Shown piece after piece: positions 34,513 through 44,691 of a DNA stretch of 64,000 nt. Position 1 is the stretch's first letter. Every line of letters begins with the position of its first letter. The notes under the pieces are model-generated. The model was not told the DNA's origin. It saw only the letters and a list, made by a program, of their open reading frames with translations, and made no database searches. The position numbers and the translations under genes are program-made. The stretch covers positions 206,947 to 270,946 of the forward strand of contig NZ_VJVW01000001.1 in NCBI RefSeq assembly GCF_009735585.1, read 5' to 3'. Source of the stretch: Christiangramia aestuarii (GTDB taxonomy: Bacteria > Bacteroidota > Bacteroidia > Flavobacteriales > Flavobacteriaceae).

Positions 34513-35685
34513 ATGCGTACTGAAAAGGTAGAAATTTTTGACACTACATTGAGGGACGGCGAACAGGTCCCAGGCTGCAAACTGAATACTGAACAAAAAT
34601 TAAAAATTGCTGCGCGACTGGATGAACTGGGCGTGGATGTTATAGAAGCCGGTTTTCCTGTTTCAAGTCCTGGTGATTTTCAATCGGTAACCGAGATCTC
34701 TAAACTCGTTAAGAATGCAACTGTATGTGGACTTACCCGTGCTGTTAAGAATGATATCAAGGTTGCTGCCGAAGCGCTGAAGTATGCCCGTAAACCAAGA
34801 ATACATACTGGAATTGGAACATCTGATTCCCATATAAAGTATAAATTCAAATCCAGCAGACCCGAGATTATTGAACGAGCCGGAGAGGCGGTTGCCTTTG
34901 CCAAAACTTTCGTTGATGATGTTGAGTTTTATGCGGAAGATGCCGGAAGAACCGACAATGAATTCCTTGCAAAGGTATGTTTCGAAGCGGTGAGAAATGG
35001 CGCAACCGTATTGAATATTCCTGATACCACGGGATATTGTCTTCCGGAAGAATATGGTAAAAAGATCAAGTATTTGAAGGAAAATGTAGTAGGGATTGAA
35101 AATGTGATCATTTCCTGCCACTGTCATAATGATCTTGGTTTGGCTACGGCAAACGCAATAGCTGGTATTTCCAACGGTGCAAGACAGATCGAATGTACCA
35201 TAAATGGTATTGGAGAGCGTGCCGGGAATACCGCCTTGGAAGAGGTCGTCATGATCTTGAGGCAGCATCCATATTTACAATTGAATACAGATATCAATCC
35301 ACAATTGTTATACGATACCAGTAAAATGGTATCCAGGGAAATGGGAATGTACGTCCAGCCTAACAAGGCGATCGTAGGAGCGAATGCTTTTGCGCATAGC
35401 TCAGGTATACACCAGGATGGCGTCATCAAGAACAGAGAAACATACGAAATCATAAATCCAGCCGATGTCGGGGTCACCGAGTCGGCTATTGTTTTAACTG
35501 CCCGTAGTGGTAGAGCTGCTTTAGCCTATAAAGCGAAGAAGATGGGATACGATCTTACCAAACTTGAATTAGATCATGTTTATCATGAATTCCTGAATTT
35601 CGCAGATGCTAAGAAAGAAGTGGCAGATCATGACATTCACACTATTATGGCCATATTCAAAAAGAACTCCAGGGCAATTGCTTGA
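34513..35685 (+). CDS. leuA: 2-isopropylmalate synthase LeuA, short form
   Basis: Condenses acetyl-CoA and 2-oxoisovalerate in leucine synthesis. The HMGL-like TIM barrel is complete: [16 protein letters not shown] at residues 10-25, IDTIGFP-type [55 protein letters not shown] (metal-binding His pair), and HSSGIHQDG. At 390 residues it lacks the roughly 120-residue C-terminal LeuA dimer domain that binds leucine in the usual enzyme of over 500 residues. First gene of leuACDB; leuC begins 6 nt later. The acyl-acceptor specificity is inferred from this context; related short enzymes include homocitrate and citramalate synthases. Confidence 0.88.
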   Translation: MRTEKVEIFDTTLRDGEQVPGCKLNTEQKLKIAARLDELGVDVIEAGFPVSSPGDFQSVTEISKLVKNATVCGLTRAVKNDIKVAAEALKYARKPRIHTGIGTSDSHIKYKFKSSRPEIIERAGEAVAFAKTFVDDVEFYAEDAGRTDNEFLAKVCFEAVRNGATVLNIPDTTGYCLPEEYGKKIKYLKENVVGIENVIISCHCHNDLGLATANAIAGISNGARQIECTINGIGERAGNTALEEVVMILRQHPYLQLNTDINPQLLYDTSKMVSREMGMYVQPNKAIVGANAFAHSSGIHQDGVIKNRETYEIINPADVGVTESAIVLTARSGRAALAYKAKKMGYDLTKLELDHVYHEFLNFADAKKEVADHDIHTIMAIFKKNSRAIA

Positions 35686-35691
35686 TAGATT

Positions 35692-37074
35692 ATGAAGAAA
35701 ACTTTATTTGACAAAATATGGGACTCCCATGTTGTGGAAAGCATACCTAATGGGCCGGACATTTTATATATCGATAAACATCTGATACATGAAGTGACCA
35801 GCCCACAGGCTTTCAATGAATTAAAGGAAAGAAATATTCCGGTTTTTCGTCCGGACCAGATCGTTGCTACGGCAGATCATAATACCCCGACAAAAGATCA
35901 GCACCTGCCGGTGAAGGATCTTCTGTCCAGAAAACAGTTGAAGGAACTTAGCCAGAATTGCGAAGAGAACAATATCACTCTTTACGGTTTAGGGCATCCT
36001 TATAACGGAATTGTTCACGTGATGGCTCCCGAGCTTGGTATTACTCAACCAGGAATGACCATAGTTTGTGGAGATAGCCACACCTCTACTCATGGTGCCT
36101 TCGGTACAATTGCCTTCGGAATTGGAACAAGTCAGGTGACCCAGGTGTTTGCCAGCCAGTGTTTACTGGTGGAAAAGCCTAAGAAACTTCGGGTGAATGT
36201 TAATGGAAAACTGAAAAACGGAGTTCTTCCGAAAGATGTTATCCTTTACATCATCAGCAAGCTTGGAACAAATTCGGGTACGGGTTATTTCTGCGAGTAC
36301 GCAGGTAATGTATTTGAAGAGATGTCTATGGAAGGGCGAATGACCGTTTGTAATATGAGTATTGAAATGGGTGCTCGCGGCGGATTGATCGCTCCAGACC
36401 AGACAACCATTGAATATGTGGAAGGACGGGAATTCGCTCCAAAAGGAGCTGAGTTTGAAAAAATGAAAGCCCACTGGGAAACTTTAAAAACCGATGAAGG
36501 AGCTGAATTTGACCAGGAATATTCCTTTGAAGCTGAAGATATAGAACCTATGATCACCTACGGAACGAATCCGGGAATGGGCATCAAGCTTACCGGGTCT
36601 ATTCCGGTAGAAGGTAATAAAAGTGATGCCAAGGCATTAGGTTATATGAATTTTAAGCCGGGCGAAACCTTATTGGAGAAACCGATAAATTATATTTTCA
36701 TTGGTAGTTGTACCAACTCCAGGATCGAAGATTTTCGAGTCGCTGCCTCTTATATAAAAGGAAAGAAGAAAGCTGAAAATGTGAACGCTTTGATCGTACC
36801 GGGTAGCCGTCAGGTTGCAGAACAGATCAGAACTGAAGGTTTGGATAAGGTTTTTGAAGAAGCCGGTTTCACCTTGAGACAGCCGGGATGTTCGGCTTGC
36901 CTAGCTATGAATGATGATAAAATTCCTGAAGGGGAATATTGTGTCTCTACTAGTAATAGAAATTTTGAAGGCAGACAGGGGCCCGGCTCCAGGACGATCC
37001 TGGCCAGTCCGCTAACTGCAGCTGCCACCGCTATTTCAGGTAAAATTTCAGATTACACTCAAACATTGAACTAA
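35692..37074 (+). CDS. leuC: 3-isopropylmalate dehydratase large subunit LeuC
   Basis: Aconitase-family [4Fe-4S] subunit that isomerises 2- to 3-isopropylmalate with LeuD. The 460 residues fit. Seen are [54 protein letters not shown] with a cluster Cys, and [11 protein letters not shown] with the other two. It lies 6 nt after leuA; leuD follows without a gap. Confidence 0.97.
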   Translation: MKKTLFDKIWDSHVVESIPNGPDILYIDKHLIHEVTSPQAFNELKERNIPVFRPDQIVATADHNTPTKDQHLPVKDLLSRKQLKELSQNCEENNITLYGLGHPYNGIVHVMAPELGITQPGMTIVCGDSHTSTHGAFGTIAFGIGTSQVTQVFASQCLLVEKPKKLRVNVNGKLKNGVLPKDVILYIISKLGTNSGTGYFCEYAGNVFEEMSMEGRMTVCNMSIEMGARGGLIAPDQTTIEYVEGREFAPKGAEFEKMKAHWETLKTDEGAEFDQEYSFEAEDIEPMITYGTNPGMGIKLTGSIPVEGNKSDAKALGYMNFKPGETLLEKPINYIFIGSCTNSRIEDFRVAASYIKGKKKAENVNALIVPGSRQVAEQIRTEGLDKVFEEAGFTLRQPGCSACLAMNDDKIPEGEYCVSTSNRNFEGRQGPGSRTILASPLTAAATAISGKISDYTQTLN

Positions 37075-37707
37075 ATGGAAAAGTTTATAAAATTAACAGA
37101 TACGGTAGTACCTTTAGATGCTGAGAATGTAGATACAGACCAGATCATTCCGGCCCGTTTTCTAAAAGCAACAGATAAGGAAGGTTTCGGAGAAAATCTA
37201 TTCCGGGACTGGCGTTTTAATAAAGCAGGAGAGCCAAATGAAGATTTCGTGCTGAACCAGGATAAATATTCGGGTTCCATACTTCTGGCAGGAAATAACT
37301 TTGGATGTGGTTCCAGCCGTGAACACGCTGCCTGGGCGATTAAAGCTTACGGATTCAAAGCAGTGGTATCCAGCTATTTTGCTGATATTTTTAAAGGAAA
37401 CGCGTTGAATAATGGGTTATTACCCGTACAGGTAAGCCCCGATTTTCTTCATAAATTATTCACCGCCGTAGAAAAAGATGCCGAGGAAAAGGTGGTCATC
37501 GATTTAGAAGAACAGAAGATAAGTATCCAAAGTTCAGGTGATTCTGAAAGTTTTGATATCGATCCTTATAAAAAAACCTGTCTTATTAACGGATATGACG
37601 ATATCGACTTTTTAACCAGTAAACTGGAGGTAATAAAGAAATTTGAGAAGAAGAGAAGCGGAAATCAGGCAGAACCGCAACAAACCCTACAAACTGAAAA
37701 CATATGA
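37075..37707 (+). CDS. leuD: 3-isopropylmalate dehydratase small subunit LeuD
   Basis: Swivel-domain partner of LeuC, 210 residues. Family blocks are [17 protein letters not shown] near the N-terminus and [44 protein letters not shown]. It begins directly after the leuC stop, and its last 4 nt overlap leuB (ATGA), so the four genes are one coupled operon. Confidence 0.97.
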   Translation: MEKFIKLTDTVVPLDAENVDTDQIIPARFLKATDKEGFGENLFRDWRFNKAGEPNEDFVLNQDKYSGSILLAGNNFGCGSSREHAAWAIKAYGFKAVVSSYFADIFKGNALNNGLLPVQVSPDFLHKLFTAVEKDAEEKVVIDLEEQKISIQSSGDSESFDIDPYKKTCLINGYDDIDFLTSKLEVIKKFEKKRSGNQAEPQQTLQTENI

Positions 37708-38819
37708 AATTTAATATAGCTGTACTTCCTGGAGACGGGATTGGTCCTGAAATAACGCAGCAGTCAGTGAAAGTGCTGAGAGCTGTTGCCGATAGATTTG
37801 ATCATGAGTTCAATTTTGAAGAAGCTTTAGTGGGTGCAGCCGCAATAGATTTATTGGGGGATCCATTGCCTGAAACCACACTGGAACTATGTAAAAAATC
37901 TGACGCTGTGCTATTCGGGGCGATAGGAGATCCAAAATATGATAATGATCCATCAGCCAAAGTAAGACCGGAACAGGGATTGCTTAAACTTAGAAAAGAA
38001 CTTGGCCTTTTTGCCAATATCAGGCCGGTTAGAGCTTATGAAAGCCTAATCCACAAATCTCCTTTAAAGCCTGAAAATATTGAAGGGGCAGATATGGTCA
38101 TCTTCAGAGAACTTACGGGTGGAATATATTTCGGAGAAAAAAGCACTGCCGAAGATGGTAGAAGCGCATCAGACCTTTGCACCTATTCTGTAGAAGAAAT
38201 TGAGCGAATTGCACACCTGGCTTTTAAAGCCGCTGAGGAAAGAAGAAAAAAATTAACACTGATCGATAAAGCCAATGTCTTGGAGACCTCCCGTTTGTGG
38301 AGAAGAACTGTGACCGAGATCGCTAAAGACTATCCCGGCGTAAAAGTTGAGTATTTATTCGTTGACAATGCCGCCATGCAAATGATCCTGAATCCAAAAC
38401 AGTTTGATGTGATCCTTACCGAAAATATGTTCGGGGATATTATTTCAGATGAAGCCAGTGTGATCGGGGGAAGTATCGGATTATTAGAGTCTGCTTCTAT
38501 TGGAACTGAAAATGCCCTGTTTGAACCTATTCATGGATCCTATCCGCAGGCTGCTGGCCAGGGAATTGCGAATCCTATAGCTTCCGTGCTATCAGCAGCG
38601 ATGATGCTGGATCATTTAGGACTAAAGAAAGAAGCTGAAACGGTGAGAATGGCCGTAGAATTGAGCATTAAACTGAATGTTTGTACTATAGATATCAATA
38701 AAGACAATCATTATTCAACTGAAAGAGTTGGAGATTTTCTGGAAAGTGTGATCAGCGATACTGAAGGTCATATCGTAAACAATGAAAACCTCAACCTGGG
38801 ACAAATGACCATTATTTAG
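37704..38819 (+). CDS. leuB: 3-isopropylmalate dehydrogenase LeuB
   Basis: NAD-dependent decarboxylating dehydrogenase giving 2-oxoisocaproate, 371 residues. Motifs: [28 protein letters not shown], the substrate-binding [76 protein letters not shown], and [18 protein letters not shown]. The last gene of leuACDB, followed by a strong terminator. Confidence 0.97.
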   Translation: MKFNIAVLPGDGIGPEITQQSVKVLRAVADRFDHEFNFEEALVGAAAIDLLGDPLPETTLELCKKSDAVLFGAIGDPKYDNDPSAKVRPEQGLLKLRKELGLFANIRPVRAYESLIHKSPLKPENIEGADMVIFRELTGGIYFGEKSTAEDGRSASDLCTYSVEEIERIAHLAFKAAEERRKKLTLIDKANVLETSRLWRRTVTEIAKDYPGVKVEYLFVDNAAMQMILNPKQFDVILTENMFGDIISDEASVIGGSIGLLESASIGTENALFEPIHGSYPQAAGQGIANPIASVLSAAMMLDHLGLKKEAETVRMAVELSIKLNVCTIDINKDNHYSTERVGDFLESVISDTEGHIVNNENLNLGQMTII

Positions 38820-38849
38820 GAATTAGTTCATAATTGTTTTTAAAAAGCT

Positions 38850-38886
38850 GCCTCCTGAAAGTTGAAATTTTCAGGAGGCTTTTTTA
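38850..38886 (+). terminator. Intrinsic terminator of leuACDB
   Basis: GCCTCCTGAAA (38850-38860) and TTTCAGGAGGC (38869-38879), an 11-bp stem, then TTTTTT. Confidence 0.95.
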
Positions 38887-38899
38887 CTAAAAGAACTTT

Positions 38900-38982
38900 G
38901 TCATTCAGAACGAAGCCAAAGCGAAGTGATGAATCTTTAGATTCGCCAGATTCCTCTCCCGAAACTTTGGAATCGAAATGAC
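38900..38982. repeat. Intergenic repeat family A, copy between leuB and argH
   Basis: Begins GTCATTCAGAACGAAGC and ends TCGAAATGAC, with a central GAATCTTTAGATTC palindrome: an imperfect inverted element of about 83 bp. A second copy follows 7 bp later. Confidence 0.75.
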
Positions 38983-38989
38983 AACCAAT

Positions 38990-39077
38990 GTCATTCAGAA
39001 CGAAGCGTTAGCGAAGTGAAGAATCTTTCCATACTATAGTTTCCTCTCCCGAAAAATCGTGATCATAATCACAATCG
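38990..39077. repeat. Intergenic repeat family A, second tandem copy
   Basis: Again GTCATTCAGAACGAAGC at the left, GAAGAATCTTT in the middle and CCTCTCCCGAAA in the right part; the right end is diverged. It lies 15 bp from the end of argH. Confidence 0.7.
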
Positions 39078-39092
39078 ATTGAAATTCAATTA

Positions 39093-40370
39093 CTAAAGCT
39101 GTTGCAACTTATTTTTGATCATGTTCAGGGAAAGATTGTCCTTACTTCCTGAATGTGTATGTTTCATTCCTTCTGAAGCCTCATATGTTCCATTCTGAAC
39201 CTGCTCCCCTATTATCTTATAAGCATCTCTGAATGATTTTCCGTTTATCACCAGTTCGTTAATACTGTCTACCGTAAACAAATATTTATATTTTTCATCC
39301 TTAAGATCTACATCCTTTACCTTGATCTGGGCGATGGAGTGCGTAAAAACATCGAGTATCTCTTTCATATTTTCAACGGCATAAATACTATTCTCCTTAA
39401 TGAGCTGAAAATCCCTGTGGTAACCGCTGGGCAGATTGTTGGTGATGAGGATCATTTCATTAGCAATAGCCTGAAGTTTATTGCATTTTCCCCTCACCAG
39501 TTCAAAAACATCCGGATTCTTCTTATGCGGCATAATGCTGGAACCTGTGGTAAGCTCATCGGGGAAGCTTATGAAATCAAAGTTCTGACTCATATACAAA
39601 CAGATATCCATTGCAAACCTGGAAAGTGTATTGGCCAGAGAGGCGACATTAGAAGTTACCGTTCTCTCGCATTTTCCTCTGCTCATCTGTGCCGCGACCA
39701 CGTTGAATTTCTGAGTCGAAAAGCCTAATTCTTTTGTGGTAAATTCCCGGTCGATAGGAAATGATGAGCCGTAACCGGCTGCCGAGCCTAAAGGATTCTG
39801 ATCCACTATTTTTAATCCGGCTTCCAATAAATAAAGATCATCAATTAACAATTCGGCATAAGCTGAAAACCACAACCCGAAAGATGACGGCATGGCTACC
39901 TGAAGATGGGTGTAGCCAGGAAGGACCTTTTCCTTATGCTCATCGGCCAGGCCTAGAAGAACATCAATCAAGCTTTTTGTTTTTCCTGAGATCTGTCGCA
40001 GATTCTCTTTAAAATATAATTGCTGGGCCACCAGAACCTGGTCATTTCTTGATCTGGCAGTATGGATCTTTTTTCCGGTATCACCGAGTTTTTTGGTTAG
40101 TTCGAATTCTATCTTAGAATGAACATCTTCAAAATCCTGTTCGATCTCAAACTCTCCCTTTTCAAGCTGATCTTTCAATACATCAAGTTCTGCAAGCAAT
40201 GATTCAACTTCCTGTTGTCTCAGGATACCGACTTTACCCAGCATTTTTGCATGTGCTTTGGAAGCCTGAATATCATATTCGGCCAGATGCATATCCAGTT
40301 CGCGGTCATTGCCAACAGTGAACTTTTCTATTTGTTTGTCTATTGAAATACCTTTATCCCAGAGTTTCAT
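39093..40370 (-). CDS. argH: Argininosuccinate lyase ArgH
   Basis: Splits argininosuccinate into arginine and fumarate; last gene of the arginine operon. 425 residues, a little short of the usual 460. It shows the fumarase-superfamily signature GSSIMPHKKNPD with the catalytic Ser loop, DVHSKIEFELTKKLGDTGKKIHTARSRNDQV, and GYTHLQVAMPSSFGLWFSAYAE. Separated from argE by repeat family B. Confidence 0.96.
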   Translation of the reverse strand: MKLWDKGISIDKQIEKFTVGNDRELDMHLAEYDIQASKAHAKMLGKVGILRQQEVESLLAELDVLKDQLEKGEFEIEQDFEDVHSKIEFELTKKLGDTGKKIHTARSRNDQVLVAQQLYFKENLRQISGKTKSLIDVLLGLADEHKEKVLPGYTHLQVAMPSSFGLWFSAYAELLIDDLYLLEAGLKIVDQNPLGSAAGYGSSFPIDREFTTKELGFSTQKFNVVAAQMSRGKCERTVTSNVASLANTLSRFAMDICLYMSQNFDFISFPDELTTGSSIMPHKKNPDVFELVRGKCNKLQAIANEMILITNNLPSGYHRDFQLIKENSIYAVENMKEILDVFTHSIAQIKVKDVDLKDEKYKYLFTVDSINELVINGKSFRDAYKIIGEQVQNGTYEASEGMKHTHSGSKDNLSLNMIKNKLQQL

Positions 40371-40389
40371 ATTATCAAATTTAATATTT

Positions 40390-40447
40390 CGTCATCCTGA
40401 ACTCGTTTCAGGATCTCATGAGAAGCTGAAACAAATTCAGCTTGACG
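40390..40447. repeat. Intergenic repeat family B, copy between argE and argH
   Basis: CGTCATCCTGAAC-TCG-TTTCAGGATCTC, then GAAGCTGAAAC-AAA-TTCAGCTTGACG: two adjacent hairpins inside a longer inverted element of 58 bp. Confidence 0.8.
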
Positions 40448-40492
40448 TATTGTTCCTATTAATGCTGTTGCATTGAGCCTGGCGAAGTGCAA

Positions 40493-41560
40493 TTACTTCA
40501 ACGCTTTTTCAAGCAGCTTTATATATTTTTCTATTCCTTCTTCGATCTCTTTTACGTAAATAAATTCATCTGCTGAGTGAGATCTGGTAGAATCACCCGG
40601 ACCTAACTTTAAAGACGGACAGCTTAACATCGCCTGATCACTCAAGGTTGGAGAACCATAAGTTTCCATTCCCAGATTTATCCCTGCTTTAACCAATTCG
40701 TGATCCAACGGAATTGAAGACGAATTTAATCGTAAACTCCGGGCATTGATCTCGTCGACCGGAGCTTTATCCTTTAAGATCTGCTCGATCTCCTTATTGC
40801 TATATTTATCATTTACCCTAACATCGATGACCAGATGCGTTTTTGCAGGAACTACATTATGCTGACTCCCGGCACTGATCTGGGTTACGGTCACTTTTAC
40901 TTCTCCAAGGTTTTTAGAAACCTTTTCCAGTTTGAAGTTTTCAAACCACTCCAGAACTTTGGCTGTTTTATAGATGGAATTATCAGTATTTGGATGCGCA
41001 GCATGCGAAGGAGTTCCTTGCACCACCGCATCAAAAACTACCAGGCCCTTTTCAGCAACCGCTAGATTCATAAGAGTTGGTTCTCCTACGATAGCAACAT
41101 CGATTTTAGGAATTTCCGGAAGTAACGCGGCAATTCCATTCTTACCGTTAATCTCCTCTTCAGCCGTTCCCGCAAATAGAATATTATGACTTAAATTTTC
41201 TTCTGAATATAAAAAGGTGAAGGTCGCTAACAGGGAAACAAGGCATCCGCCGGCATCGTTACTACCTAATCCATATAATTTGCCATTTTCGATCTCTGCT
41301 TTGAAGGGATCTCTAGTATAGGCCGAATTCGGTTTTACCGTGTCGTGGTGAGAGTTAAGTAAAAGTGTAGGCTTGTCCTTCTCAAAATGTTTATTAACGG
41401 CCCAGACGTTGTTTAAAAACCTCTTATGCGGAATTTTATACCGTTTGAACCAATTCTCAAGCAGAGCGGCTGTTTTATCCTCCTCGCCGGAAAATGACTG
41501 AGTCGAGATCAGATTTTTAAGTAGTTCTATGGCCTCTTGCTGAAGTTGCTCTAACTGCAT
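40493..41560 (-). CDS. argE: N-acylornithine/N-acylcitrulline deacylase (ArgE type, M20 family)
   Basis: Zinc-dependent M20 deacylase of 355 residues that should remove the acyl group from N-acylcitrulline in the ArgF' pathway. Seen: LLLNSHHDTVKP with a zinc His and Asp, YGLGSNDAGGCLVSLLA, AGTAEEEINGKNGIAALLP with the Glu-Glu pair, GEPTLMNLAVAEKGLVVFD, and the C-terminal GDSTRSHSADEFIYVKEIEEG with the last zinc His. Its ATG shares one base with the argB stop. Whether the acyl group is acetyl or succinyl cannot be read from the sequence. Confidence 0.88.
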   Translation of the reverse strand: MQLEQLQQEAIELLKNLISTQSFSGEEDKTAALLENWFKRYKIPHKRFLNNVWAVNKHFEKDKPTLLLNSHHDTVKPNSAYTRDPFKAEIENGKLYGLGSNDAGGCLVSLLATFTFLYSEENLSHNILFAGTAEEEINGKNGIAALLPEIPKIDVAIVGEPTLMNLAVAEKGLVVFDAVVQGTPSHAAHPNTDNSIYKTAKVLEWFENFKLEKVSKNLGEVKVTVTQISAGSQHNVVPAKTHLVIDVRVNDKYSNKEIEQILKDKAPVDEINARSLRLNSSSIPLDHELVKAGINLGMETYGSPTLSDQAMLSCPSLKLGPGDSTRSHSADEFIYVKEIEEGIEKYIKLLEKALK

Positions 41561-42336
41561 TATTTCACAATTTTGGTATGGATAGAATTCTTCTTCAATA
41601 ATTCGGCATCTCCCAGAATTACCGCAGAAACGCCTTTATTTATTGCTTCAAAACAATTTTGAAGTTTTGGCAACATTCCGTCTGTGATCACTTTTGAAGC
41701 TACCAGTTCTTTATAATTATCAGAATTCAATTCCATGATTACAGATTCTTCATCTTCAATATTGGTCAAAACACCTTTTTTCTCCGAACAGTAATAAAGC
41801 TTTACTTCATAAGATTTACTCATCTCAACCGCAATTTCTGAAGCAACTGAATCTCCGTTAGTATTTAACAAAACACCTTCCTCAGTACATGAAATTGCGG
41901 AAAATACCGGTACCATATCCTGAGCAATAATTGAATTAATGAAATCTGAATTCACTTTTTCTATATCCCCAACAAATCCATAATCGATCTCTTTAACCTC
42001 TCTCCTTTTTGAGATCAGCACCCTTCCATCTGCACCACATAGCCCGATCGCATTTTGTTTCCTGGCCTGGAGGTGAGCAACGATACTTTTATTCAGAAGT
42101 CCGCCGTACACCATCGTGATCACTTCCATAGAGTCTTTATCAGTAATCCTTCTGCCATCAACCATTTTAGTCTGAAAACCAAGTTTTCCGGCGACCTCCG
42201 TAGCTTTATTACCGCCGCCATGAACCAGGATCTTTGGACCTTCCAATTGCACGAAATCTTCCAGAAAGGAATTCAGAGAAGCTTCATTTTCGATAAGCTT
42301 CCCTCCTATTTTTATGACTTTCAGGGTTTGTTTCAT
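41560..42336 (-). CDS. argB: N-acylglutamate kinase ArgB
   Basis: Phosphorylates N-acetyl- (or N-succinyl-) glutamate. Start at ATG 42336 (MKQTLKVIKIGGKLIENE, 258 residues), since the ATG 24 nt upstream would lie in a repeat A element. Motifs: VIKIGGKL at the N-terminus, ILVHGGGNKATEVAGKLG, the substrate-binding DGRRITDKDSMEVI, and KLYYCSEKKGVL with DGMLPKLQNCFEAINKGV. One-base overlap with argE. Confidence 0.92.
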   Translation of the reverse strand: MKQTLKVIKIGGKLIENEASLNSFLEDFVQLEGPKILVHGGGNKATEVAGKLGFQTKMVDGRRITDKDSMEVITMVYGGLLNKSIVAHLQARKQNAIGLCGADGRVLISKRREVKEIDYGFVGDIEKVNSDFINSIIAQDMVPVFSAISCTEEGVLLNTNGDSVASEIAVEMSKSYEVKLYYCSEKKGVLTNIEDEESVIMELNSDNYKELVASKVITDGMLPKLQNCFEAINKGVSAVILGDAELLKKNSIHTKIVK

Positions 42337-42355
42337 TTCCTTTATTTGTATCTGT

Positions 42356-42419
42356 GTCATTCCGAGGGAGAAATCGACAGAGGAATCTCTTATAGATTTC
42401 TCACTGCAATCGAAATGAC
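42356..42419. repeat. Intergenic repeat family A, copy between argF' and argB
   Basis: GTCATTCCGAGGGAGAAATC at the left, GAGGAATCTC..AGATTTCTC in the middle, ATCGAAATGAC at the right: a 64-bp inverted element inside the operon. Confidence 0.8.
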
Positions 42420-42425
42420 ATTCAA

Positions 42426-43376
42426 TTATTCCTTTCTACACTCCAGAATCCTCTTCAAAACCGCCTGTGCCGCAAAAGTCCTGTTATTAGCCTGGTGAAT
42501 TACGATCGAATTTTCGCTATCCAGAATATCATCTGCAATGACAACATTTCTTCTCACCGGGAGGCAGTGCATAACCTTCGCATTATTGGTGTTTTTCAAT
42601 TTTGCCTGATCCACGGTCCAGTTCTTTTCTACATTTAAAACCTGACCATAATCCTCATAGCTACTCCAGTTCTTTATATAGACGAAATCTGCATCCTTAA
42701 GTGCCTTTTCCTGATCATGTTCCACTTTCACCCCATTTCTAATATGTGGCGCAAGATCATATCCTTCCGGATTGGTGATCACAAAATCGACTTCCAGGCG
42801 CTGCATCATTTCTGTAAAAGAATTCGCGACAGATTGCGGTAAAGCTTTTGGATGTGGCGCCCAGCTTAAAACAACTTTCGGCCTTTCAGCTTTATTAAAT
42901 TCTTGAATGGTGATAGCATCCGTCAAAGCCTGTAATGGGTGACCAGTCGCGCTTTCCAAATTCACAATTGGCACGGAAGCATATTTTTTAAAACTATTCA
43001 GCACATGTTCAGATTCATCTTTTTCCTTATCCTTTAGTCCGGGAAAAGCTCTCACTGCGATAATATCGCAATATTGAGAAAGTACGGCCGCGGCTTCTTT
43101 GATATGCTCAGCTTTATCTGAATTCATCACCGCACCATCCTCAAACTCCAGGGCCCAGCCATCTTTATCAGCATTCATCACCATTACTTCCATACCCAAT
43201 AACTTTGCAGCTTTTTCAGTGCTTAGGCGTGTACGCAGACTGTTATTGAAAAAAAGCATTCCCAGGGTTTTTCCTTTTCCCGGCTTAGACGATGCATTTT
43301 TAGATTTCAGGCTTCTTGCTTCCCTGATGATTGTTTCGACATGATCGATGTCTGATAATGTGATGTAGTTCTTCAT
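42426..43376 (-). CDS. argF': N-acylornithine carbamoyltransferase ArgF' (SOTCase/AOTCase family)
   Basis: Carbamoylates N-acylornithine instead of ornithine. 316 residues; the carbamoyl-phosphate loop is FFNNSLRTRLSTEKAA (not the STRT of ordinary OTCases), followed by DGWALEFEDGAVMNSDKAEHIKEAA, SATGHPLQALTD, SWAPHPKALPQSVANSF and MHCLPVRRNVVIADDI, all typical of the ArgF' group. Aligned from memory with Bacteroides fragilis SOTCase, residue 89 here is Ala where that enzyme has the succinyl-selecting Pro90 and acetyl-type enzymes have Glu. Acyl preference is thus open. Flanked by repeats on both sides. Confidence 0.9.
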   Translation of the reverse strand: MKNYITLSDIDHVETIIREARSLKSKNASSKPGKGKTLGMLFFNNSLRTRLSTEKAAKLLGMEVMVMNADKDGWALEFEDGAVMNSDKAEHIKEAAAVLSQYCDIIAVRAFPGLKDKEKDESEHVLNSFKKYASVPIVNLESATGHPLQALTDAITIQEFNKAERPKVVLSWAPHPKALPQSVANSFTEMMQRLEVDFVITNPEGYDLAPHIRNGVKVEHDQEKALKDADFVYIKNWSSYEDYGQVLNVEKNWTVDQAKLKNTNNAKVMHCLPVRRNVVIADDILDSENSIVIHQANNRTFAAQAVLKRILECRKE

Positions 43377-43394
43377 TTTAGAATTTAGTTAGTT

Positions 43395-43454
43395 GTCATT
43401 CCGAAGAAGTTTACGGCTGAGGAATCTTAGATTTCTCACTTCGTTCGAAATGAC
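43395..43454. repeat. Intergenic repeat family A, copy between argD and argF'
   Basis: GTCATTCCGAAGAAG left, GAGGAATCTTAGATTTCTCA centre, TTCGTTCGAAATGAC right; 60 bp, directly upstream of argF'. Confidence 0.8.
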
Positions 43455-43474
43455 ATTCTTCTATTTTATTTTTT

Positions 43475-43541
43475 CGTCAAGCTGAACTTGTTTCAGCTTC
43501 TCTATAGATCCTGAAACTCCCGAAGCATCGGGACAGGATGA
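43475..43541. repeat. Intergenic repeat family B, copy between argD and argF'
   Basis: CGTCAAGCTGAAC-TTG-TTTCAGCTTCTC, then GATCCTGAAAC, a nested TCCCGAAGCATCGGGA hairpin and CAGGATGA. Adjacent to the family A copy at 43395. Confidence 0.8.
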
Positions 43542-43543
43542 TT

Positions 43544-44689
43544 TTAAACTTTATGATGTTGCTCTTTTAAAACCTTTTTTAATGCCTCAAAAAAACTTTC
43601 AAAATGTTCTTTTTTAATATTCAATGGTGGCAGGATACGCAGTAACTTTTTATTAGAAGATGCCCCAGTAAAAATCTGGTGTTCAAATAAAAGTTCTTTC
43701 CTGAGTGCTGCGATCTCAAAATCGAATTCCAATCCAATCATCAAGCCTCTTCCTTTGATCTTTTTGATCTCCGGAATTTTAACAGCTTCTGCCTTTACAA
43801 ATTCTGAAACCTCTGAAGCATTTTCCATCAAATTTTCGTTTTGGATAATATCCAGAACTGAGATTCCCGCGGCAGAGGCAAGATGATTTCCGCCAAAAGT
43901 GGTTCCCAGCATTCCGTATTTCGGCTGTATATTATTATCGGTCAGGATTCCTCCAATCGGAAACCCGTTGCCCATTCCTTTGGCCATGGTTATGATATCG
44001 GGTCTTATGCCATGTTTCTGAAATGCGAAAAAATCACCCGTTCTCCCATAACCTGATTGTACCTCATCTGCAATGAGCGTGACCTGATTTTCTTTACATA
44101 ATTCAGCCGCCGATCTGTAAAATTCAGATTCAGCTTCATCCAGTCCTCCAACTCCCTGAATCACTTCAAAAATAACCGCGGCCACATCACCCTTTTCGAT
44201 CTCCTTTTTCAAAGATTCAGTATCATTAAAAGCCAGCTTTGTCGCTTTATGGCCAAGATTGAAAGGAGCCTTAATAGATTCATTATCGGTAATAGCGACA
44301 ACTCCAGAGGTCCTTCCGTGAAAAGCATTTTCAAAATAGATGATCCTGTCTTTCCCGGTTTCAAAAGAGGCAACCTTTAAGGCATTTTCATTCGCTTCAG
44401 CTCCTGAACTACACAGAAAGATACTATAATCCTTAACTCCCGAAACTTTTTCCAGTTTATCAGCAAGTTCCTGTTGTAGTGGATTTTTGATCGAATTCGA
44501 ATAGAATCCTAGTTTCGCAGCCTGTTCCTGAATAGATTTCACATATTCCGGATGTGCATGCCCAACAGAGATCACCGCGTGGCCTCCATAAAGATCCAGG
44601 TACTTTTTTCCGGATTCGTCAAAAACATAGCAGCCTTCACCTTTTACCGGCGTGATATCATAAAGTGGGTAAACATCAAATAATTGCAT
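43544..44689 (-). CDS. argD: N-acylornithine aminotransferase ArgD
   Basis: PLP-dependent class III aminotransferase of 381 residues making N-acylornithine from the semialdehyde. Motifs: YLDLYGGHAVISVGHAHPEYV, LCSSGAEANENALKVAS, FENAFHGRTSGVVAIT, IADEVQSGYGRTG and the PLP-lysine block ITMAKGMGNGFPIGG. It begins 2 nt after the proC stop. A role with N-succinylated substrate is possible, as for the whole operon. Confidence 0.94.
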   Translation of the reverse strand: MQLFDVYPLYDITPVKGEGCYVFDESGKKYLDLYGGHAVISVGHAHPEYVKSIQEQAAKLGFYSNSIKNPLQQELADKLEKVSGVKDYSIFLCSSGAEANENALKVASFETGKDRIIYFENAFHGRTSGVVAITDNESIKAPFNLGHKATKLAFNDTESLKKEIEKGDVAAVIFEVIQGVGGLDEAESEFYRSAAELCKENQVTLIADEVQSGYGRTGDFFAFQKHGIRPDIITMAKGMGNGFPIGGILTDNNIQPKYGMLGTTFGGNHLASAAGISVLDIIQNENLMENASEVSEFVKAEAVKIPEIKKIKGRGLMIGLEFDFEIAALRKELLFEHQIFTGASSNKKLLRILPPLNIKKEHFESFFEALKKVLKEQHHKV

Positions 44690-44691
44690 AA

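Noticed and set aside
38900-39077. Repeat copies as a CRISPR-like array
   Set aside because: Only two adjacent units, inverted and imperfect, with no regular unique spacers and no cas genes.
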